Assembly (NCBI RefSeq): GCF_036320965.1
Contig: NC_092255.1
Coordinates: 10,999,703-11,063,702 of the forward strand
Origin: Panulirus ornatus
Lineage: Eukaryota > Arthropoda > Malacostraca > Decapoda > Palinuridae
Length of the DNA stretch: 64,000 bases
Direction of reading: 5' to 3'
The notes beneath the pieces are model-generated. The model saw nothing but the letters and a program-made list of their open reading frames with translations. It ran no database searches and was not told the origin of the DNA. Of the stretch, positions 36,047 through 50,239 are shown piece by piece (the first letter of the stretch is position 1; each line of letters starts with the position of its first letter). Position numbers and translations under genes: made by a program.

Positions 36047-38075
36047 GTGTTTTGTCTCTTCCAACACTTATTTCTTAGTCTACTAAAGAAATTGAAAAAA
36101 AAGTCGCTTATTGTAACCGACACTCTGCAAAAAGAGTGGCTTGAACGGGTCTCTCCTACGATTATTTATGCAAGCCTGCTACCCAAACATCTGTCCAGAA
36201 TTCCATCAACACGCAACTACCTACACTCCTAAAAGCATATACTGATCTAATGATATATGTATGGTAGTATGCCTGTACAAATGGAAAAAAAAAAATGGCG
36301 AAAAGAGAGGCTATCTACCTACCTACCTATCTACAAATGGAAAATAAATTTGCTTAATTTTACCTCAACTCTGCAAAAAAAGGACTTTTTATGCAGGCTT
36401 TTTTACGCAAGCCTGGTACATTCCAGAAATCCAGTAATCCAACAACACGCACCTACCTACACTCTTAAACGCACATACCGATCCATTGAGATATATATGG
36501 CTTGCAAACAGACTTTCTTTTAATCTTTCAAATTTTTCTTGTTTTTATTAGTTTTCTTAACAAATCTCTTTTTACTCTTCAAAAAAAAATATTTTTAGTC
36601 TTTCAATTCCGTGTTTATTTAGAGTTCCCGAATTGTTTTTTTGAAGTTTTCCAAACAGCAGTTTATTCATCTTCCAAGCAGTTTTTCAAACAGTTCTTTT
36701 AACCAAACAAATCTGTTTTAGTTTTCCAAAAAGCTCTTTTTAAGTATTTTCAACAGTATTTTCGTTACACTAATTTGTTTTTTCATCTGAAAAGATTTTT
36801 TTTTCACTCTTCTAAATAGTTCTTATCTAGTCTTCGAAACGGATCTTTTTCGTTTTTCTTAATAGATTTCTTTAATCTTCCTGGCAGGTGTTTTGTATCT
36901 TCCAACACTTATTTCTTAGTCTACTAAACAAATTGAAAAAAAAATCGCTTATTGTAACATACACTCTGCAAAAAGAGTGACTTGAACGGGTCTCTCCTAC
37001 GATAATCTATGCATGCGTGCTGCCCAAACATCTGTCCAGTATTCAACACGCAACTACCTACACTCCTAAAAGCATATACTGATCTAATGAGATATGTAGG
37101 GTAGTATGCCTGTACAAATGGAAAAAGAAATGGGAAAAAGAGGGGCTACCTACATACCTACCTACCTACCTACACTCTTAAAAGCACATTCTGATCAATT
37201 AAGATATGTATGATTAGGTACATATACAAATGGAAAATAAATTTGCTTAATTTTACCTCCGCTCTGCAAAAAAAGGACTTTTTATGCGGGCTTTTTTATG
37301 CAAGTGTGGTACCCATTCGAGAAATCCAGTAATCTAACAACACGCACCTACCTACACTTTTAAACGCACATACCGATCCATTGAGATATATATGGCTTGC
37401 AAACAGACTTTCTTTTAATCTTTCAAATTTTTCTTTTTTTGTTAGTTTTCTTAACAAATCTCTTTTTATTCTTCTAAAAAAAATATTTTTTGTCTTTCAC
37501 TTCCGTGTTTATTTAGAGTTCCCGAGTTGTTTTTTTTCATCTTCCAACCAGTATTTCAAACAATTCTTTTAACAAAACAGATGTTTTAGTTTTCCAAAAG
37601 CTCTTTTTAAGTATTTTCAACAATATTTTCACAAATCTAATTTATATTTGTCATCTGAACAGATTTTTTTTTCACTTCTAAATAGTTCTTATCTAGTCAT
37701 CCAAACGGATCTTTTTCGTTCTTTTTAGTAGATTTCTTTAATCTTCCTGGCAGGTCTTTTTTTATCTTCCAAAAAAAATATTTTTAGTCTTTCAATTCCG
37801 TGTTTATTTAGAGTTCCCGAGTAGTTTTTTTTGAAGTTTTCCAAACAGCAGTTTATTCATCTTCCAAGCAATTTTCAAACAGTTCTTTTAACCAAACAAA
37901 TCTGTTTTAGTTTTCCAAAAAGCTCTTTTTAAGTATTTTCAACTATTTTCGTAACACTAATTTGTTTTTGTCATCTGAACAGATTTTTTTTTAACTCTTC
38001 TAAATAGTTCTTATCTAGTCTTCCAAACGGATCTTTTTCGTTCTTCTTAATAGATTTCTTCAATCTTCCTGGCTG
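36047..38075 (+). repeat. A+B unit with many rare variants, 2,029 bp
   Basis: A half 36047-36887 has TTCGAAACGG and a 2 bp loss at GGTACATTCC. B half 36888-38075 has GATAATCTATGC, a 4 bp loss (GTATTCAACACG), GTAGGGTAG, CGAGAAATCC, AATCTAAC, CTTTTTAGTAG and TTTAACTCTTC. It matches the noisy B half at 18570. Confidence 0.93.
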
Positions 38076-40112
38076 GTGTTTTGTCTCTTCCAACACTTAT
38101 TTCTTAGTCTACTAAAGAAATTGAAAAAAAAGTCGCTTATTGTAACCGACACTCTGCAAAAAGAGTGGCTTGAACGGGTCTCTCCTACGATTATTTATGC
38201 AAGCCTGCTACCCAAACATCTGTCCAGAATTCCATCAACACGCAACTACCTACACTCCTAAAAGCATATACTGATCTAATGATATATATATGGTAGTATG
38301 CCTGTACAAATGGAAAAAAAAAAATGGCGAAAAGAGAGGCTATCTACCTACCTACCTATCTACAAATGGAAAATAAATTTGCTTAATTTTACCTCAACTC
38401 TGCAAAAAAAGGACTTTTTATGCAGGCTTTTTTACGCAAGCCTGGTACCCATTCCAGAAATCCAGTAATCCAACAACACGCACCTACCTACACTCTTAAA
38501 CGCACATACCGATCCATTGAGATATATATGGCTTGCAAACAGACTTTCTTTTAATCTTTCAAATTTTTCTTGTTTTTATTAGTTTTCTTAACAAATCTCT
38601 TTTTACTCTTCAAAAAAAAATATTTTTAGTCTTTCAATTCCGTGTTTATTTAGAGTTCCCGAATTGTTTTTTTGAAGTTTTCCAAACAGCAGTTTATTCA
38701 TCTTCCAAGCAGTTTTTCAAACAGTTCTTTTAACCAAACAAATCTGTTTTAGTTTTCCAAAAAGCTCTTTTTAAGTATTTTCAACAGTATTTTCGTTACA
38801 CTAATTTGTTTTTTCATCTGAAAAGATTTTTTTTTCACTCTTCTAAATAGTTCTTATCTAGTCTTCCAAACGGATCTTTTTCGTTTTTCTTAATAGATTT
38901 CTTTAATCTTCCTGGCAGGTGTTTTGTATCTTCCAACACTTATTTCTTAGTCTACTAAACAAATTGAAAAAAAAATCGCTTATTGTAACATACACTCTGC
39001 AAAAAGAGTGACTTGAACGGGTCTCTCCTACGATAATTTATGCATGCGTGCTGCCCAAACATCTGTCCAGTATTCCATCAACACGCAACTACTTACACTC
39101 CTAAAAGCATATACTGATCTAATGAGATATGTATGGTAGTATGCCTGTACAAATGGAAAAAGAAATGGGAAAAAGAGGGGCTACCTACATACCTACCTAC
39201 CTACCTACACTCTTAAAAGCACATTCTGATCAATTAAGATATGTATGATTAGGTACATATACAAATGGAAAATAAATTTGCTTAATTTTACCTCCGCTCT
39301 GCAAAAAAAGGACTTTTTATGCGGGCTTTTTTATGCAAGTGTGGTACCCATTCCAGAAATCCAGTAATCCAACAACACGCACCTACCTACACTTTTAAAC
39401 GCACATACCGATCCATTGAGATATATATGGCTTGCAAACAGACTTTCTTTTAATCTTTCAAATTTTTCTTTTTTTTGTTAGTTTTCTTAACAAATCTCTT
39501 TTTATTCTTCTAAAAAAAATATTTTTTGTCTTTCACTTCCGTGTTTATTTAGAGTTCCCGAGTTGTTTTTTTTCATCTTCCAACCAGTATTTCAAACAAT
39601 TCTTTTAACAAAACAGATGTTTTAGTTTTCCAAAAGCTCTTTTTAAGTATTTTCAACAATATTTTCACAACACTAATTTATATTTGTCATCTGAACAGAT
39701 TTTTTTTTCACTTCTAAATAGTTCTTATCTAGTCATCCAAACGGATCTTTTTCGTTCTTCTTAATAGATTTCTTTAATCTTCCTGGCAGGTCTTTTTTTT
39801 ATCTTCCAAAAAAAATATTTTTAGTCTTTCAATTCCGTGTTTATTTAGAGTTCCCGAGTAGTTTTTTTTGAAGTTTTTCAAACAGCAGTTTATTCATCTT
39901 CCAAGCAATTTTCAAACTTCTTTTAACCAAACAAATCTGTTTTAGTTTTCCAAAAAGCTCTTTTTAAGTATTTTCAACAGTATTTTCGTAACACTAATCT
40001 GTTTTTTTCATCTGAACAGATTTTTTTTTCACTCTTCTAAATAGTTCTTATCTAGTCTTCCAAACGGATCTTTTTCGTTCTTCTTAATAGATTTCTTCAA
40101 TCTTCCTGGCTG
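38076..40112 (+). repeat. A+B unit, 2,037 bp
   Basis: A half 38076-38918 has the GATATATATATGG form. B half 38919-40112 has ACTACTTACAC. Toward its end, changes begin to accumulate (CAAACTTCTTTT, CTAATCTG, GTTTTTTTCATC). Confidence 0.93.
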
Positions 40113-42110
40113 GTGTTTTCTCTCTTCCAACATTTATTTCTTAGTCTACTAAAGAAATTGAAAAAAAAGTCGCTTATTGTAACCGACACTCTGCAAAAAG
40201 AGTGGCTTGAACGGGTCTCTCCTACGATTATTTATGCAAGCCTGCTACCCAAACATCTGTCCAGAATTCCATCAACACGCAACTACCTACACTCCTAAAA
40301 GCATATACTGATCTAATGATATATGTATGGTAGTATGCCTGTACAAATGGAAAAAAAAAATGGCGAAAAGAGAGGCTATCTACCTACCTACCTATCTACA
40401 AATTGAAAATAAATTTGCTTAATTTTACCTCAACTCTGCAAAAAAAGGACTTTTTATGCAGGCTTTTTTACGCAAGCCTGGTAACCATTCCAGAAATCCA
40501 GTAATCCAACAACACGCACCTACCTACACTCTTAAACGCACATACCGATCCATTGAGATATATATGGCTTTTTCTTGTTTTTATTAGTTTTCTTAACAAA
40601 TCTCTTTTCACTCTTCAAAAAAAAAATATCTTTAGTCTTTCAATTCCGTGTTTCTTTAGAGTTCCCGAATTGTTTTTTTGAAGTTTTCCAAACAGCAGTT
40701 TATTCATCTTCCAAGCAGTTTTTCAAACAGTTCTTTTAACCAAACAAATCTGTTTTAGTTTTCCAAAAAGCTCTTTTTAAATATTTTGAACAGTATTTTC
40801 GTTACACTAATTTGTTTTTTCATCTGCAAAGATTTTTTTTTCACTCTTCTAAATAGTTCTTATCTAGTCTTCCAAACGGATCTTTTTCGTTTTTCTTCAT
40901 AGATTTCTTTAATCTTCCTGGCAGGTGTTTTGTATCTTCCAACACTTATTTCTTAGTCTACTAAACAAATTGAAAAAATAATCGCTTATTGTAACATACA
41001 CTCTGCAAAAAGAGTGACTTGAACGGGTCTCTCCTACGATAATTTATGCATGCGTGCTGCCCAAACATCTGTCCAGTATTCCATCAACACGCAACTACCT
41101 ACACTCCTAAAAGCATATACTGATCTAATGAGATATGTATGGTAGTATGCCTGTACAAATGGAAAAAGAAATGGGAAAAAGAGGGGCTACCTACATACCT
41201 ACCTACCTACCTACACTCTTAAAAGCACATTCTGATCAATTAAGATATGTATGATTAGGTACATATACAAATGGAAAATAAATTTGCTTAATTTTACCTC
41301 CGCTCTGCAAAAAAAGGACTTTTTATGCGGCTTTTTTATGCAAGTGTGGTACCCATTCCAGAAATCCAGTAATCCAACAACACGCACCTACCTACACTTT
41401 TAAACGCACATACCGATCCATTGAGATATATATGGCTTGCAAACAGACGTTTTTTTAAATTTTTCTTTTTTTTGTTAGTTTTCTTAACAAATCTCTTTTT
41501 ATTCTTCTAAAAAAAAATATTTTTTGTCTTTCACTTCCGTGTTTATTTAGAGTTCCCGAGTTGTTTTTTTTCATCTTCCAACCAGTATTTCAAACAATTC
41601 TTTTAACAAAAGAGATGTTTTAGTTTTCCAAAAGCTCTTTTTAAGTATTTTCAACAATATTTTCACAACACTAATTTATATTTGTCATCTGAACAGATTT
41701 TTTTTTCACTTCTAAATAGTTCTTATCTAGTCATCCAAACGGATCTTTTTCGTTCTTCTTAATAGATTTCTTTAATCTTCCTGGCAGGTCTTTTTTTATC
41801 TTCCAAAAAAAATATTTTTAGTCTTTCAATTCCGTGTTTATTTAGAGTTCCCGAGTAGTTTTTTTTGAAGTTTTCAAACAGCAGTTTATTCATCTTCCAA
41901 GCAATTTTCAAACAGTTCTTTTAACCAAACAAATCTGTTTTAGTTTTCCAAAAAGCTCTTTTTAAGTATTTTCAACAGTATTTTCGTAACACTAATTTGT
42001 TTTTGTCATCTGAACAGATTTTTTTTTCACTCTTCTAAATAGTTCTTATCTAGTCTTCCAAACGGATCTTTTTCGTTCTTCTTAATAGATTTCTTCAATC
42101 TTCCTGGCTG
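40113..42110 (+). repeat. Most diverged clean A+B unit, 1,998 bp
   Basis: A half 40113-40924, B half 40925-42110. It contains an approximately 30 bp deletion at about 40,570 (S2 to T-rich boundary), a smaller rearranged site at 41,448-41,460 (AGACGTTTTTTTAAAT) and a cluster of private substitutions, such as TTTTCTCTC, CATTTATTTC, CAAATTGAAA, TATCTTTAG, TTTCTTTAG, TTTTGAACAG, CATCTGCAAAG, TTCATAG and AAAAGAGATG. Confidence 0.92.
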
Positions 42111-44144
42111 GTGTTTTGTCTCTTCCAACACTTATTTCTTAGTCTACTAAAGAAATTGAAAAAAAAGTCGCTTATTGTAACCGACACTCTGCAAAAAGAG
42201 TGGCTTGAACGGGTCTCTCCTACGATTATTTATGCAAGCCTGCTACCCAAACATCTGTCCAGAATTCCATCAACACGCAACTACCTACACTCCTAAAAGC
42301 ATATACTGATCTAATGATATATGTATGGTAGTATGCCTGTACAAATGGAAAAAAAAAATGGCGAAAAGAGAGGCTATCTACCTACCTACCTATCTACAAA
42401 TGGAAAATAAATTTGCTTAATTTTACCTCAACTCTGCAAAAAAAGGACTTTTTATGCAGGCTTTTTTACGCAAGCCTGGTACCCATTCCAGAAATCCAGT
42501 AATCCAACAACACGCACCTACCTACACTCTTAAACGCACATACCGATCCATTGAGATATATATGGCTTGCAAACAGACTTTCTTTTAATCTTTCAAATTT
42601 TTCTTGTTTTTATTAGTTTTCTTAACAAATCTCTTTTTACTCTTCAAAAAAAAATATTTTTAGTCTTTCAATTCCGTGTTTATTTAGAGTTCCCGAATTG
42701 TTTTTTTGAAGTTTTCCAAACAGCAGTTTATTCATCTTCCAAGCAGTTTTTCAAACAGTTCTTTTAACCAAACAAATCTGTTTTAGTTTTCCAAAAAGCT
42801 CTTTTTAAGTATTTTCAACAGTATTTTCGTTACACTAATTTTTTTCATCTGTAAAGATTTTTTTTTCACTCTTCTAAATAGTTCTTATCTAGTCTTCGAA
42901 ACGGATCTTTTTCGTTTTTCTTAATAGATTTCTTTAATCTTCCTGGCAGGTGTTTTGTATCTTCCAACACTTATTTCTTAGTCTACTAAACAAATTGAAA
43001 AAAAAATCGCTTATTGTAACATACACTCTGCAAAAAGAGTGACTTGAACGGGTCTCTCCTACGATAATTTATGCATGCGTGCTGCCCAAACATCTGTCCA
43101 GTATTCCATCAACACGCAACTACCTACACTCCTAAAAGCATATACTGATCTAATGAGATATGTATGGTAGTATGCCTGTACAAATGGAAAAAGAAATGGG
43201 AAAAAGAGGGGCTACCTACATACCTACCTACCTACCTACACTCTTAAAAGCACATTCTGATCAATTAAGATATGTATGATTAGGTACATATACAAATGGA
43301 AAATAAATTTGCTTAATTTTACCTCCGCTCTGCAAAAAAAGGACTTTTTATGCGGGCTTTTTTATGCAAGTGTGGTACCCATTCCAGAAATCCAGTAATC
43401 CAACAACACGCACCTACCTACACTTTTAAACGCACATACCGATCCATTGAGATATATATGGCTTGCAAACAGACTTTCTTTTAATCTTTCAAATTTTTCT
43501 TTTTTTTGTTAGTTTTCTTAACAAATCTCTTTTTATTCTTCTAAAAAAAATATTTTTTGTCTTTCACTTCCGTGTTTATTTAGAGTTCCCGAGTTGTTTT
43601 TTTTCATCTTCCAACCAGTATTTCAAACAATTCTTTTAACAAAACAGATGTTTTAGTTTTCCAAAAGCTCTTTTTAAGTATTTTCAACAATATTTTCACA
43701 ACACTAATTTATATTTGTCATCTGAACAGATTTTTTTTTCACTTCTAAATAGTTCTTATCTAGTCATCCAAACGGATCTTTTTCGTTCTTCTTAATAGAT
43801 TTCTTTAATCTTCCTGGCAGGTCTTTTTTTATCTTCCAAAAAAAATATTTTTAGTCTTTCAATTCCGTGTTTATTTAGAGTTCCCGAGTAGTTTTTTTTG
43901 AAGTTTTCCAAACAGCAGTTTATTCATCTTCCAAGCAATTTTCAAACAGTTCTTTTAACCAAACAAATCTGTTTTAGTTTTCCAAAAAGCTCTTTTTAAG
44001 TATTTTCAACAGTATTTTCGTAACACTAATTTGTTTTTGTCATCTGAACAGATTTTTTTTTCACTCTTCTAAATAGTTCTTATCTAGTCTTCCAAACGGA
44101 TCTTTTTCGTTCTTCTTAATAGATTTCTTCAATCTTCCTGGCTG
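42111..44144 (+). repeat. A+B unit carrying the double Y1 variant
   Basis: A half 42111-42949, B half 42950-44144. Y1 has both CATCTGTAAAG (with a 3 bp T/G loss before it) and TTCGAAACGG. Confidence 0.95.
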
Positions 44145-46170
44145 GTGTTTTGTCTCTTCCAACACTTATTTCTTAGTCTACTAAAGAAATTGAAAAAAAA
44201 GTCGCTTATTGTAACCGACACTCTGCAAAAAGAGTGGCTTGAACGGGTCTCTCCTACGATTATTTATGCAAGCCTGCTACCCAAACATCTGTCCAGAATT
44301 CCATCAACACGCAACTACCTACACTCCTAAAAGCATATACTGATCTAATGATATATATATGGTAGTATGCCTGTACAAATGGAAAAAAAAAATGGCGAAA
44401 AGAGAGGCTATCTACCTACCTACCTATCTACAAATGGAAAATAAATTTGCTTAATTTTACCTCAACTCTGCAAAAAAAGGACTTTTTATGCAGGCTTTTT
44501 TACGCAAGCCTGGTACCCATTCCAGAAATCCAGTAATCCAACAACACGCACCTACCTACACTCTTAAACGCACATACCGATCCATTGAGATATATATGGC
44601 TTGCAAACAGACTTTCTTTTAATCTTTCAAATTTTTCTTGTTTTTATTAGTTTTCTTAACAAATCTCTTTTTACTCTTCAAAAAAAAATATTTTTAGTCT
44701 TTCAATTCCGTGTTTATTTAGAGTTCCCGAATTGTTTTTTTGAAGTTTTCCAAACAGCAGTTTATTCATCTTCCAAGCAGTTTTTCAAACAGTTCTTTTA
44801 ACCAAACAAATCTGTTTTAGTTTTCCAAAAAGCTCTTTTTAAGTATTTTCAACAGTATTTTCGTTACACTAATTTGTTTTTTCATCTGAAAAGATTTTTT
44901 TTTCACTCTTCTAAATAGTTCTTATCTAGTCTTCCAAACGGATCTTTTTCGTTTTTCTTAATAGATTTCTTTAATCTTCCTGGCAGGTGTTTTGTATCTT
45001 CCAACACTTATTTCTTAGTCTACTAAACAAATTGAAAAAAAAATCGCTTATTGTAACATACACTCTGCAAAAAGAGTGACTTGAACGGGTCTCTCCTACG
45101 ATAATTTATGCATGCGTGCTGCCCAAACATCTGTCCAGTATTCCATCAACACGCAACTACCTACACTCCTAAAAGCATATACTGATCTAATGAGATATGT
45201 ATGGTAGTATGCCTGTACAAATGGAAAAAGAAATGGGAAAAAGAGGGGCTACCTACATACCTACCTACCTACCTACACTCTTAAAAGCACATTCTGATCA
45301 ATTAAGATATGTATGATTAGGTACATATACAAATGGAAAATAAATTTGCTTAATTTTACCTCCGCTCTGCAAAAAAAGGACTTTTTATGCGGGCTTTTTT
45401 ATGCAAGTGTGGTACCCATTCCAGAAATCCAGTAATCCAACAACACGCACCTACCTACACTTTTAAACGCACATACCGATCCATTGAGATATATATGGCT
45501 TGCAAACAGACTTTCTTTTAATCTTTCAAATTTTTCTTTTTTTTGTTAGTTTTCTCTTTTTATTCTTCTAAAAAAAATATTTTTGTCTTTCACTTCCGTG
45601 TTTATTTAGAGTTCCCGAGTTGTTTTTTTTCATCTTCCAACCAGTATTTCAAACAATTCTTTTAACAAAACAGATGTTTTAGTTTTCCAAAAGCTCTTTT
45701 TAAGTATTTTCAACAATATTTTCACAACACTAATTTATATTTGTCATCTGAACAGATTTTTTTTTCACTTCTAAATAGTTCTTATCTAGTCATCCAAACG
45801 GATCTTTTTCGTTCTTTTTAATAGATTTCTTTAATCTTCCTGGCAGGTCTTTTTTTATCTTCCAAAAAAAATATTTTTAGTCTTTCAATTCCGTGTTTAT
45901 TTAGAGTTCCCGAGTAGTTTTTTTTGAAGTTTTCCAAACAGCAGTTTATTCATCTTCCAAGCAATTTTCAAACAGTTCTTTTAACCAAACAAATCTGTTT
46001 TAGTTTTCCAAAAAGCTCTTTTTAAGTATTTTCAACAGTATTTTCGTAACACTAATTTGTTTTTGTCATCTGAACAGATTTTTTTTTCACTCTTCTAAAT
46101 AGTTCTTATCTAGTCTTCCAAACGGATCTTTTTCGTTCTTCTTAATAGATTTCTTCAATCTTCCTGGCTG
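44145..46170 (+). repeat. A+B unit with a 10 bp deletion in X2/Y2
   Basis: A half 44145-44986, B half 44987-46170. TTAACAAATC is lost near 45,553, and one T is lost in the following run. A half has the GATATATATATGG form. Confidence 0.95.
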
Positions 46171-48206
46171 GTGTTTTGTCTCTTCCAACACTTATTTCTT
46201 AGTCTACTAAAGAAATTGAAAAAAAAGTCGCTTATTGTAACCGACACTCTGCAAAAAGAGTGGCTTGAACGGGTCTCTCCTACGATTATTTATGCAAGCC
46301 TGCTACCCAAACATCTGTCCAGAATTCCATCAACACGCAACTACCTACACTCCTAAAAGCATATACTGATCTAATGATATATATATGGTAGTATGCCTGT
46401 ACAAATGGAAAAAAAAATGGCGAAAAGAGAGGCTATCTACCTACCTACCTATCTACAAATGGAAAATAAATTTGCTTAATTTTACCTCAACTCTGCAAAA
46501 AAAGGACTTTTTATGCAGGCTTTTTTACGCAAGCCTGGTACCCATTCCAGAAATCCAGTAATCCAACAACACGCACCTACCTACACTCTTAAACGCACAT
46601 ACCGATCCATTGAGATATATATGGCTTGCAAACAGACTTTCTTTTAATCTTTCAAATTTTTCTTGTTTTTATTAGTTTTCTTAACAAATCTCTTTTTACT
46701 CTTCAAAAAAAAATATTTTTAGTCTTTCAATTCCGTGTTTATTTAGAGTTCCCGAATTGTTTTTTTGAAGTTTTCCAAACAGCAGTTTATTCATCTTCCA
46801 AGCAGTTTTTCAAACAGTTCTTTTAACCAAACAAATCTGTTTTAGTTTTCCAAAAAGCTCTTTTTAAGTATTTTCAACAGTATTTTCGTTACACTAATTT
46901 GTTTTTTCATCTGAAAAGATTTTTTTTTCACTCTTCTAAATAGTTCTTATCTAGTCTTCCAAACGGATCTTTTTCGTTTTTCTTAATAGATTTCTTTAAT
47001 CTTCCTGGCAGGTGTTTTGTATCTTCCAACACTTATTTCTTAGTCTACTAAACAAATTGAAAAAAAAATCGCTTATTGTAACATACACTCTGCAAAAAGA
47101 GTGACTTGAACGGGTCTCTCCTACGATAATTTATGCATGCGTGCTGCCCAAACATCTGTCCAGTATTCCATCAACACGCAACTACCTACACTCCTAAAAG
47201 CATATACTGATCTAATGAGATATGTATGGTAGTATGCCTGTACAAATGGAAAAAGAAATGGGAAAAAGAGGGGCTACCTACATACCTACCTACCTACCTA
47301 CACTCTTAAAAGCACATTCTGATCAATTAAGATATGTATGATTAGGTACATATACAAATGGAAAATAAATTTGCTTAATTTTACCTCCGCTCTGCAAAAA
47401 AAGGACTTTTTATGCGGGCTTTTTTATGCAAGTGTGGTACCCATTCCAGAAATCCAGTAATCCAACAACACGCACCTACCTACACTTTTAAACGCACATA
47501 CCGATCCATTGAGATATATATGGCTTGCAAACAGACTTTCTTTTAATCTTTCAAATTTTTCTTTTTTTTGTTAGTTTTCTTAACAAATCTCTTTTTATTC
47601 TTCTAAAAAAAATATTTTTTGTCTTTCACTTCCGTGTTTATTTAGAGTTCCCGAGTTGTTTTTTTTCATCTTCCAACCAGTATTTCAAACAATTCTTTTA
47701 ACAAAACAGATGTTTTAGTTTTCCAAAAGCTCTTTTTAAGTATTTTCAACAATATTTTCACAACACTAATTTATATTTGTCATCTGAACAGATTTTTTTT
47801 TCACTTCTAAATAGTTCTTATCTAGTCATCCAAACGGATCTTTTTCGTTCTTCTTAATAGATTTCTTTAATCTTCCTGGCAGGTCTTTTTTTATCTTCCA
47901 AAAAAAATATTTTTAGTCTTTCAATTCCGTGTTTATTTAGAGTTCCCGAGTAGTTTTTTTTGAAGTTTTTCAAACAGCAGTTTATTCATCTTCCAAGCAA
48001 TTTTCAAACAGTTCTTTTAACCAAACAAATCTGTTTTAGTTTTCCAAAAAGCTCTTTTTAAGTATTTTCAACAGTATTTTCGTAACACTAATTTGTTTTT
48101 GTCATCTGAACAGATTTTTTTTTCACTCTTCTAAATAGTTCTTATCTAGTCTTCCAAACGGATCTTTTTCGTTCTTCTTAATAGATTTCTTCAATCTTCC
48201 TGGCTG
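46171..48206 (+). repeat. A+B unit, 2,036 bp
   Basis: A half 46171-47011 with GATATATATATGG. B half 47012-48206 with GAAGTTTTTCAAAC in Y3. Confidence 0.95.
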
Positions 48207-50239
48207 GTGTTTTGTCTCTTCCAACACTTATTTCTTAGTCTACTAAAGAAATTGAAAAAAAAGTCGCTTATTGTAACCGACACTCTGCAAAAAGAGTGGC
48301 TTGAACGGGTCTCTCCTACGATTATTTATGCAAGCCTGCTACCCAAACATCTGTCCAGAATTCCATCAACACGCAACTACCTACACTCCTAAAAGCATAT
48401 ACTGATCTAATGATATATGTATGGTAGTATGCCTGTACAAATGGAAAAAAAAAATGGCGAAAAGAGAGGCTATCTACCTACCTACCTATCTACAAATGGA
48501 AAATAAATTTGCTTAATTTTACCTCAACTCTGCAAAAAAAGGACTTTTTATGCAGGCTTTTTTACGCAAGCCTGGTACCCATTCCAGAAATCCAGTAATC
48601 CAACAACACGCACCTACCTACACTCTTAAACGCACATACCGATCCATTGAGATATATATGGCTTGCAAACAGACTTTCTTTTAATCTTTCAAATTTTTCT
48701 TGTTTTTATTAGTTTTCTTAACAAATCTCTTTTTACTCTTCAAAAAAAAATATTTTTAGTCTTTCAATTCCGTGTTTATTTAGAGTTCCCGAATTGTTTT
48801 TTTGAAGTTTTCCAAACAGCAGTTTATTCATCTTCCAAGCAGTTTTTCAAACAGTTCTTTTAACCAAACAAATCTGTTTTAGTTTTCCAAAAAGCTCTTT
48901 TTAAGTATTTTCAACAGTATTTTCGTTACACTAATTTTTTTCATCTGTAAAGATTTTTTTTTCACTCTTCTAAATAGTTCTTATCTAGTCTTCGAAACGG
49001 ATCTTTTTCGTTTTTCTTAATAGATTTCTTTAATCTTCCTGGCAGGTGTTTTGTATCTTCCAACACTTATTTCTTAGTCTACTAAACAAATTGAAAAAAA
49101 AATCGCTTATTGTAACATACACTCTGCAAAAAGAGTGACTTGAACGGGTCTCTCCTACGATAATTTATGCATGCGTGCTGCCCAAACATCTGTCCAGTAT
49201 TCCATCAACACGCAACTACCTACACTCCTAAAAGCATATACTGATCTAATGAGATATGTATGGTAGTATGCCTGTACAAATGGAAAAAGAAATGGGAAAA
49301 AGAGGGGCTACCTACATACCTACCTACCTACCTACACTCTTAAAAGCACATTCTGATCAATTAAGATATGTATGATTAGGTACATATACAAATGGAAAAT
49401 AAATTTGCTTAATTTTACCTCCGCTCTGCAAAAAAAGGACTTTTTATGCGGGCTTTTTTATGCAAGTGTGGTACCCATTCCAGAAATCCAGTAATCCAAC
49501 AACACGCACCTACCTACACTTTTAAACGCACATACCGATCCATTGAGATATATATGGCTTGCAAACAGACTTTCTTTTAATCTTTCAAATTTTTCTTTTT
49601 TTTGTTAGTTTTCTTAACAAATCTCTTTTTATTCTTCTAAAAAAAATATTTTTTGTCTTTCACTTCCGTGTTTATTTAGAGTTCCCGAGTTGTTTTTTTT
49701 CATCTTCCAACCAGTATTTCAAACAATTCTTTTAACAAAACAGATGTTTTAGTTTTCCAAAAGCTCTTTTTAAGTATTTTCAACAATATTTTCACAACAC
49801 TAATTTATATTTGTCATCTGAACAGATTTTTTTTTCACTTCTAAATAGTTCTTATCTAGTCATCCAAACGGATCTTTTTCGTTCTTCTTAATAGATTTCT
49901 TTAATCTTCCTGGCAGGTCTTTTTTTATCTTCAAAAAAAATATTTTTAGTCTTTCAATTCCGTGTTTATTTAGAGTTCCCGAGTAGTTTTTTTTGAAGTT
50001 TTCCAAACAGCAGTTTATTCATCTTCCAAGCAATTTTCAAACAGTTCTTTTAACCAAACAAATCTGTTTTAGTTTTCCAAAAAGCTCTTTTTAAGTATTT
50101 TCAACAGTATTTTCGTAACACTAATTTGTTTTTGTCATCTGAACAGATTTTTTTTTCACTCTTCTAAATAGTTCTTATCTAGTCTTCCAAACGGATCTTT
50201 TTCGTTCTTCTTAATAGATTTCTTCAATCTTCCTGGCTG
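48207..50239 (+). repeat. A+B unit carrying the double Y1 variant
   Basis: A half 48207-49045 with CATCTGTAAAG plus TTCGAAACGG and GATATATGTATGG. B half 49046-50239. Confidence 0.95.
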
